Below are positions 1 through 3,605 of a stretch of 5,614 nt of DNA, piece by piece; the first letter of the stretch is position 1, and each line of letters starts with the position of its first letter. A program made the position numbers and the translations under genes. The stretch spans positions 1-5,614 of the forward strand of contig DGGS01000086.1 in NCBI GenBank assembly GCA_002392325.1, read 5' to 3'. The stretch is from Bacteroidales bacterium UBA3868. Its GTDB lineage: Bacteria; Bacteroidota; Bacteroidia; Bacteroidales; WCHB1-69. The notes beneath the pieces are model-generated. The model saw only the letters and a program-made list of their open reading frames with translations. It did not search any database and was not told the origin of the DNA.

Positions 1-431
1 ATGTTGTGGATGATGGAACCGAAGGGGATTTCGCCAACAGGGAGGCAGTTGCCCAGATCGGGGGAAACGCCTGCGCCGCTGATGATTTCCTGGCCCACCT
101 TAATACCGTGAGGAGCCACGATGTAGCGTTTCTCGCCGTCAGCATAATAAACGAGGGCGATACGGGCCGAGCGGTTCGGATCGTATTCAATCGTCTTAAC
201 GGTAGCGGGAACGCCATCCTTTTCTCTCTTGAAGTCAATAATACGGTACATCTGTTTGTGACCGCCTCCGCGGTACCGTACCGTCATCTTACCACTGTTG
301 TTTCTTCCGCCTGTCCGGTGTTTCGGACACAACAAACTCTTTTCCGGCTTGTTGGTGGTAATGTCATCAAATGCGCTGATCACTTTGAAGCGCTGACCCG
401 GCGTTACTGGTTTGTACTTTTTAAGTGCCAT
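1..431 (-). CDS. rplB: 50S ribosomal protein uL2 (L2), N-terminal part, cut by window edge
   Basis: uL2 is a core 50S protein that binds 23S rRNA near the peptidyl-transferase centre and helps subunit association. The frame opens with ATG at 431-429 ([17 protein letters not shown]) and stays open to position 1, giving 143 complete codons plus 2 nt. The family is usually about 274 residues, so roughly the N-terminal half is seen. Family landmarks are clear: [20 protein letters not shown] (residues 40-59), [15 protein letters not shown] (62-76), [14 protein letters not shown] (81-94) and [12 protein letters not shown] (96-107). The start lies 5 nt after the rplW stop, as expected in an S10-type operon, and is preceded by an A-rich run rather than a Shine-Dalgarno sequence. 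The truncation comes from the window edge and is not a sign of damage. Confidence 0.97.
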   Translation of the reverse strand, partial: MALKKYKPVTPGQRFKVISAFDDITTNKPEKSLLCPKHRTGGRNNSGKMTVRYRGGGHKQMYRIIDFKREKDGVPATVKTIEYDPNRSARIALVYYADGEKRYIVAPHGIKVGQEIISGAGVSPDLGNCLPVGEIPFGSIIHN

Positions 432-436
432 CTTTT

Positions 437-727
437 TTAAATATTACTATAAAAATCGATTTTTTGATCCTTGTCCACGAACACGTAGGCCTTTTTGAAG
501 TTGTTTTTCTGACCTGTAATGACGCCAGCCTTAGTATTACGGTTCTGGACTTTACCGCGTTGGATCAGGGTATTTACGCGGACTACTTTAACACCATAAA
601 CGGCCTCTACTTCGCGTTTGATTTCGGGCTTGGTGGCTTCGCGGGTCACCATGAAACCGTAGCGGTTGTATTTTTCAGCCGTCTGCGTCATTTTTTCGCT
701 GATGATGGGTTTTATAATGATACTCAT
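437..727 (-). CDS. rplW: 50S ribosomal protein uL23 (L23)
   Basis: uL23 sits at the exit of the ribosomal peptide tunnel and, by family knowledge, is a docking point for trigger factor and the signal recognition particle. The protein has 96 residues, normal for a bacterial uL23. It starts [19 protein letters not shown], the typical IxKPIxSEK opening. It also carries [16 protein letters not shown] (residues 44-59) and [10 protein letters not shown] (78-87), matching the conserved V-x-VNT and AYV segments. It lies 27 nt downstream of rplD and 5 nt upstream of rplB in the canonical order. No Shine-Dalgarno motif is seen; the upstream stretch is AAC/AAA-rich, as in many Bacteroidota genes. The opposite-strand frame over this gene has no recognisable product. 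Confidence 0.97.
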   Translation of the reverse strand: MSIIIKPIISEKMTQTAEKYNRYGFMVTREATKPEIKREVEAVYGVKVVRVNTLIQRGKVQNRNTKAGVITGQKNNFKKAYVFVDKDQKIDFYSNI

Positions 728-754
728 TGTTGTTTCTTTTAAAGGTTTTTAAAA

Positions 755-1384
755 TTATTCGCCTAACATTTTTTCCAGCTCAGGAAGACTGCTTTCGCAA
801 ATGATGAGGTGACCGGCGTTCAGCACATGGTAGGTGTTGGCGTCGAGCGCGCGCATCACATTGGTGCGTTGCAGGTTGCGGGCTGAGAGGAGCACGTTGC
901 GGTTCAATTCAGGGGTGAGCAGAAGAGTCTTCTTGCCTTCGAGGTTGAGTTTCTGCAACATCTCTTTGTACGCTTTGGTCTTCGGAGCTTCGAAGTTGAA
1001 ATCCTCCACAACCGTAATCTTACCTTCCTTCTGTTTGTAGGTGAAGGCGGAGAAACGGGCGAGTCTCTTCACTTTCTTGTTCAATTTGAAGGAGTAGTCT
1101 CTCGGGTGAGGTCCGAAAACGGTGGCACCGCCGCGGATGGTCGGGCTCTTGATACTACCGGCACGTGCGCCGCCAGTACCTTTCTGGCGTTTCAGTTTAC
1201 GGGTGCTGCCGGAAACGGTGGAGCGCTCCAAGGTGTCGTGTGTGCCTTGTCTTTGGTTTGCCAAATATTGTTTCACGTCAAGCCAGATGGCGTGATCGTT
1301 CGGTTCCACATTGAAGATCTGATCATTCAGGGTAACCGTCTTTGCAGTTGCACTGCCGTCTATTTTATATACTGTTAGCTCCAT
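755..1384 (-). CDS. rplD: 50S ribosomal protein uL4 (L4)
   Basis: uL4 binds 23S rRNA, and its extended loop lines the narrow part of the nascent-peptide tunnel. In some bacteria it also represses the S10 operon. The 209-residue length is typical. The loop is visible as [16 protein letters not shown] (residues 62-77), followed by [20 protein letters not shown] (89-108), both hallmarks of the family and of Bacteroidota-type uL4. The C-terminal globular part includes [20 protein letters not shown], a nucleotide-fold-like segment ending in a conserved xSxRN. The ATG lies inside the end of rplC (10-nt overlap, ATGGAGCTAA), which suggests translational coupling. Whether this uL4 controls its own operon cannot be read from the protein. 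The rplC leader described separately would be the place to look. Confidence 0.97.
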   Translation of the reverse strand: MELTVYKIDGSATAKTVTLNDQIFNVEPNDHAIWLDVKQYLANQRQGTHDTLERSTVSGSTRKLKRQKGTGGARAGSIKSPTIRGGATVFGPHPRDYSFKLNKKVKRLARFSAFTYKQKEGKITVVEDFNFEAPKTKAYKEMLQKLNLEGKKTLLLTPELNRNVLLSARNLQRTNVMRALDANTYHVLNAGHLIICESSLPELEKMLGE

Positions 1385-2004
1385 CTTTCAATAATTAAAT
1401 AAGATCCATTGGCTCCGGGTACAGAACCTTTTACTACTAATAAATTCTTTTCCTTGACAATTTTCAGAATCTGAATATTGATGACTTTGACCTTTGCGTT
1501 ACCCATTTGGCCAGCCATTCGCATGCCCTTGAATACGCGGGAAGGGTAGGAGGAAGCACCCATAGAACCGGGAGCTCTCAGACGGTTGTGCTGTCCGTGC
1601 GTGGCATCGCCAACACCACCGAATCCGTGACGTTTCACAACGCCTTGGAAACCCTTACCTTTGGAAGTTCCGCTGACATCCACAAATTCGCCTTCTTCGA
1701 AAACGGTAACATCAAGAACTTCACCGAAGTTCTTCTTGTGACCCTCCTCAAAACGAGTGAACTCGTGTAAGATCTTTTTCGGCGTGGTGCCGGCCTTGGC
1801 GAAATGACCCTTCAAAGGTTTCGTCGTGTTTTTCTCTTTCTTTTCGTCGTAACCCAATTGGATTGCACTGTAGCCGTCTTTCTCGACGGTCTTGACTTGC
1901 GTAACCACGCAAGGACCAGCCTCTATCACTGTGCACGGCACGATCTTGCCGGAGGCATCGTAGATGCTAGTCATACCAATTTTTTTTCCTATTAATCCTG
2001 ACAT
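1375..2004 (-). CDS. rplC: 50S ribosomal protein uL3 (L3)
   Basis: uL3 is a primary assembly protein of the 50S subunit whose central extension reaches the peptidyl-transferase centre. The 209 residues begin [20 protein letters not shown], the standard uL3 start. They continue with [20 protein letters not shown] (111-130), [19 protein letters not shown] (134-152) and [16 protein letters not shown] (153-168), all diagnostic. It is the first gene of the visible operon. rpsJ normally sits directly upstream, but here there is only AT-rich noncoding DNA and a truncated gene copy. The start is preceded by AATCAATTAAAA without a Shine-Dalgarno motif. Its stop overlaps the rplD start. Expression is probably driven by the promoter proposed at 2125-2151. 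Confidence 0.97.
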   Translation of the reverse strand: MSGLIGKKIGMTSIYDASGKIVPCTVIEAGPCVVTQVKTVEKDGYSAIQLGYDEKKEKNTTKPLKGHFAKAGTTPKKILHEFTRFEEGHKKNFGEVLDVTVFEEGEFVDVSGTSKGKGFQGVVKRHGFGGVGDATHGQHNRLRAPGSMGASSYPSRVFKGMRMAGQMGNAKVKVINIQILKIVKEKNLLVVKGSVPGANGSYLIIERWS

Positions 2005-2118
2005 TTTTAATTGATTTATAAAAAATTTAGTGTCTTTTACGCATCGAAGTTAAACCATCCTTTTATTGTAACTTTCTCGAAATGAAAAAGTTGTCAACAC
2101 TTTGCGGTTTAAAATTCG
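2005..2118 (-). promoter_or_regulatory. Putative structured 5' leader of the rplC operon
   Basis: If transcription starts about 7 nt after the proposed TAnnTTTG box, the rplC mRNA has a leader of about 115 nt. Within it TTAAACC (2050-2056) is perfectly complementary to GGTTTAA (2106-2112). Nested inside, AACTTT (2070-2075) can pair with AAAGTT (2087-2092). Together they form a two-level stem structure ending about 45 nt before the start codon. S10 operons in other phyla use leader RNAs for autoregulation, so this placement is suggestive. The leader does not resemble a known leader that I can recognise, and such short AT-rich pairings can occur by chance. Confidence 0.35.
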
Positions 2119-2124
2119 AGCCTG

Positions 2125-2151
2125 CAAATATACACTTTTTCTGATATGCAA
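2125..2151 (-). promoter_or_regulatory. Putative Bacteroidota-type promoter for rplC operon
   Basis: On the minus strand TATATTTG (2132 to 2125) is a perfect match to the Bacteroidota primary-sigma -7 consensus TAnnTTTG. A TTG (2151 to 2149) lies 16 nt upstream and may serve as the -33 element, though this spacing is a few bases shorter than the usual range. The position, about 120 nt before the rplC ATG, fits a dedicated promoter for the ribosomal genes. Confidence 0.6.
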
Positions 2152-2373
2152 GTGCTTATGTCAAAAATAATTATCAACAATTCTTTGAAAAAAACAGAAT
2201 TTTATAGAAATCCTGCTGTGTTGTTGTTTCGTCAGGGTGCTGATGAGGAATTCTGGTGAAGAGTTAGTAGTTTGGGGTTTGAAGAAAAGTTATGGGTTGG
2301 AGGTTGGAGTGTCAGGTTTTAAGTTAAAGGAATCAGTGATCGAACGACTTTATTATATAATTGTCTCAAAACT
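2133..2373. other. AT-rich, C-depleted noncoding spacer
   Basis: No supportable gene lies here. From about 2244 to 2340 the plus strand is almost free of C and built from degenerate G/T/A words (GTTAGTAGTTTGGGG, GGGTTGGAGGTTGGAG). It therefore reads as a pyrimidine-rich tract on the minus strand. A short frame on the plus strand (2237-2425) has low-complexity composition and overlaps the truncated gene copy, so it is not credible. AATTCT (2179-2184) and AGAATT (2196-2201) form a small inverted repeat without a following T-run. Confidence 0.6.
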
Positions 2374-2487
2374 CTATTTCCTACCCTTCTTCATAAACTC
2401 CTCCACTTCCGGCATTCCGCCTTGATAGACGAGATATCCGTCGTAGGGCTCGCGCTTGGTGGTTTCGTCGTTGATGCGGGTGAGCAT
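2374..2487 (-). pseudogene. Truncated second copy of the small gene at 3391-3597
   Basis: Reading the minus strand from an in-frame ATG at 2487 gives 37 codons that include RINDETTKREPYDGYLVYQG and end in EEFMKKGRK and a TAG stop. This matches the last 36 or so residues of the 68-codon gene at 3391-3597. The N-terminal half of the partner (about 31 residues) has no counterpart, because the similarity stops near 2483. Of 11 nucleotide differences over 109 bp, six are synonymous; the other five fall in four codons (Met/Val twice, Gly/Cys, Arg/Pro). That pattern suggests the sequence was under protein-level constraint for part of its divergence. It is most simply a gene remnant, but translation of a short peptide from 2487 cannot be excluded. 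No terminator hairpin follows it. Confidence 0.7.
2375..2483. repeat. Direct repeat, left copy (109 bp)
   Basis: Aligned by eye with 3392-3500 without gaps, 98 of 109 bases match. Both copies have the same orientation and are 1017 bp apart. They bracket the toxin-antitoxin cassette and its terminator region. The repeat corresponds to the 3' end of a small coding gene. Confidence 0.9.
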
Positions 2488-2540
2488 CAGTTGTATGTAT
2501 AAAAGAAATTAAAAAAAAACTTACCTTATATGCTAAACTA

Positions 2541-2577
2541 ATTGAATTTTTACTATCTTTGCCGCAAAATTATCAAT
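2541..2577 (+). promoter_or_regulatory. Putative promoter and operator of the toxin-antitoxin pair
   Basis: TATCTTTG (2554-2561) matches the Bacteroidota -7 consensus TAnnTTTG. No TTG is found at a proper -33 distance. The box is enclosed by an imperfect inverted repeat, ATTGAATTTT (2541-2550) against AAAATTATCAAT (2566-2577), with a 2-base bulge. A DNA-binding antitoxin sitting there would block the promoter, which is how many type II modules autoregulate. The implied start would leave a leader of only about 10 nt before the ATG at 2579. The -7 box is reasonably convincing. The operator is an inference in AT-rich DNA. Confidence 0.5.
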
Positions 2578-2578
2578 C

Positions 2579-3055
2579 ATGACAAAAGCAATAATATTAT
2601 CATTAGAACAAACAGAAGCTGCTGGTTTGTTCACTATTATTTTTGAAGGGGAGACCCGTTCGGAATTCGTGAAATTTGTTAAGAAATTCAAGGATGATGC
2701 GGTGAGGAAGGAAGAACTAAGAATAATTCTCAATCAAATAGACACTATGCTGATAAAAGGGGTTGAAGAGCGCCGCTTCCGACCTGAAGGCAAAATCAAT
2801 GATGGGGTGATGGCGTTACCCGTATATAAGACCGGTTTGCGACTTTATTGTTTGCGTATGTCTAACAGTGTGCTTATTGTGGGAAATGGAGGGGTTAAAA
2901 GCACAAAAAAGTACGAAGAAGATGTTGATTTAAACGGATATGTGATCAATCTTCAGAAATTGGACTCCCTTTTAAAAGCGGATATCAAAACCGGTTCTGT
3001 AAGAATTGAAAAGACTAAAATTTTAGGTGTTGACAATAAAGAATACGATATATGA
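2579..3055 (+). CDS. Putative RelE/HigB-superfamily toxin of a type II toxin-antitoxin pair
   Basis: This 158-residue basic protein has no signal peptide or membrane segment. Its centre resembles RelE/ParE/HigB-type mRNA interferases: a helical part with FVKFVKKFKDDAVRKEELRI (residues 30-49), then RRFRPEG (65-71), a turn through ALPVYKTGLRLYCLRMSNSV (79-98) and strands LIVGNGGVKSTKKYEED (99-115). The arginine-rich hairpin followed by a strand with GNGG-x-K-T/S-x-K is the typical core pattern. The N-terminal strand is long, and about 40 residues follow the core, so it is larger than a standard 90-120 residue RelE or HigB. The downstream XRE-type gene starts inside its last codons (ATGA overlap). 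Toxin-first order is typical of HigBA-like modules. The family call rests on pattern and context, not on a search. A non-toxin partner of a regulator remains possible. Confidence 0.7.
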   Translation: MTKAIILSLEQTEAAGLFTIIFEGETRSEFVKFVKKFKDDAVRKEELRIILNQIDTMLIKGVEERRFRPEGKINDGVMALPVYKTGLRLYCLRMSNSVLIVGNGGVKSTKKYEEDVDLNGYVINLQKLDSLLKADIKTGSVRIEKTKILGVDNKEYDI

Positions 3056-3324
3056 AACAAGATCATAAAGGTCGGGTTTTATTTCGTCAAATGATAGAAG
3101 AAACCCCGGAAGATTTGAAAACACAGTTGCGTTTTTCAGATTCTATCGCCGAAAAACTGATTGGAATGCTCAAGGCAAAAGGACTTTCCCAGCGTGATTT
3201 GGCAAGGATTACCGGTAAAACAGAAGCCGAGGTGTCCCGATGGTTGGGTGGTACGCACAATTTTACCTTACGCACATTAGCCAAGATATCCAATGTGATG
3301 GGAGAGGATCTGATACATATTTGA
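3052..3324 (+). CDS. XRE-family helix-turn-helix protein, likely cognate antitoxin
   Basis: This 90-residue protein contains a Cro/C1-type DNA-binding domain over about residues 31-88. IAEKLIGMLKAKGLSQRDLA (32-51) gives helices 1 and 2, and ITGKTEAEVSRWLGGTHNFT (53-72) holds the turn and recognition helix. TLRTLAKISNVMGEDLIHI closes the fold with the usual L--LAKI---MG-DL ending. Residues 1-30 (MKQDHKGRVLFRQMIEETPE and following) would be the toxin-contacting extension. Its ATG overlaps the toxin stop by 4 nt, so the two are probably translationally coupled and made from one mRNA. By analogy with HigA-type antitoxins it would neutralise the upstream protein and repress the shared promoter. 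The DNA-binding domain is clear; the antitoxin role is inferred from context. Confidence 0.85.
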   Translation: MKQDHKGRVLFRQMIEETPEDLKTQLRFSDSIAEKLIGMLKAKGLSQRDLARITGKTEAEVSRWLGGTHNFTLRTLAKISNVMGEDLIHI

Positions 3325-3336
3325 TTTGACCCTCTG

Positions 3337-3364
3337 AAAAAAGAGCCGCGGCACGCCGCAGCCC
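3337..3364 (-). terminator. Intrinsic terminator for minus-strand transcription
   Basis: On the minus strand GGGCTGCGGC (3364-3355) pairs with GCCGCGGCTC (3352-3343), with two G-U pairs, leaving a tight loop around GT. Six T follow directly (3342-3337). This is a textbook rho-independent terminator placed 27 nt after the stop of the small gene at 3391, so it ends the secreted-protein transcription unit. On the plus strand the same hairpin is not followed by a T-run, so it is a weak terminator for the toxin-antitoxin mRNA that reaches it from the other side. Confidence 0.85.
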
Positions 3365-3390
3365 TATAATTACTCATTCCAAATTTCTAG

Positions 3391-3597
3391 TTATTTCCTA
3401 CCCTTCTTCACGAACTCCTCCACCTCCGGCACGCAGCCCTGATAGACGAGGTAGCCGTCGTAAGGCTCGCGCTTGGTGGTTTCGTCGTTGATGGGGGTGA
3501 CATTTGGATCGTTCTTGGCGATGCTCTTCTTGTAGTCCTCGTAGTTGGTGATGATCTCCACCTGGCGGTGCCACCTCGTGGCAGCGGCATTTTTCAT
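3391..3597 (-). CDS. Small hypothetical protein, 68 residues
   Basis: I do not recognise this protein. It begins MKNAAATRWHRQVEIITNYE, continues DYKKSIAKNDPNVTPINDET and ends VEEFVKKGRK. It is hydrophilic, with no signal peptide, membrane segment or cysteine pattern (one Cys). Codon use in this frame is strongly biased to C/G-ending codons (ATC, ACC, AAC, TAC, GAG, AAG), which supports real coding. So does the mostly synonymous divergence from the truncated copy at 2374-2487. Two other overlapping minus-strand frames give Arg/Pro-rich nonsense and are shadows. The ATG at 3597 is 8 nt after the stop of the large repeat protein, and a strong terminator follows, so it is probably the last gene of that unit. 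It could be the surviving C-terminus of a longer protein. Confidence 0.65.
   Translation of the reverse strand: MKNAAATRWHRQVEIITNYEDYKKSIAKNDPNVTPINDETTKREPYDGYLVYQGCVPEVEEFVKKGRK
3392..3500. repeat. Direct repeat, right copy (109 bp)
   Basis: This is the partner of 2375-2483, with 98 of 109 matching bases and no gaps by hand alignment. Here it forms the 3' half of a complete small gene, while the left copy lacks the 5' half. The similarity begins at the stop codon and ends abruptly at 3500. Confidence 0.9.
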
Positions 3598-3605
3598 TCA
3601 TTATA

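Noticed and set aside
6..1995. Several plus-strand open frames (for example 6-440, 425-742, 1106-1378, 1507-1770) opposite the ribosomal genes
   Set aside because: They are antisense shadows of highly conserved ribosomal protein genes and encode no recognisable product.
2027..2044. A five-codon minus-strand frame (MRKRH) 22 nt before rplC, as a possible leader peptide
   Set aside because: It is very short, has no ribosome binding site or attenuator hairpin with a T-run, and is easily due to chance.
2046..2100. An open stretch in the rplC leader reading [12 protein letters not shown] before a stop
   Set aside because: It has no start codon and is closed by an upstream TGA. It does not resemble rpsJ, so it gives no evidence of a remnant of that gene.
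2179..2201. AATTCT/AGAATT inverted repeat as a terminator
   Set aside because: The stem is only 6 bp and AT-rich, the T-run lies inside the loop and not after it, and no gene ends next to it.
3398..3601. Alternative minus-strand frames over the small gene (starts at 3601 and 3590)
   Set aside because: Their translations are rich in Arg, Gly, Ser and Pro from G/C-ending codons read out of frame. The frame starting at 3597 has natural codon use and a matching partial paralogue.
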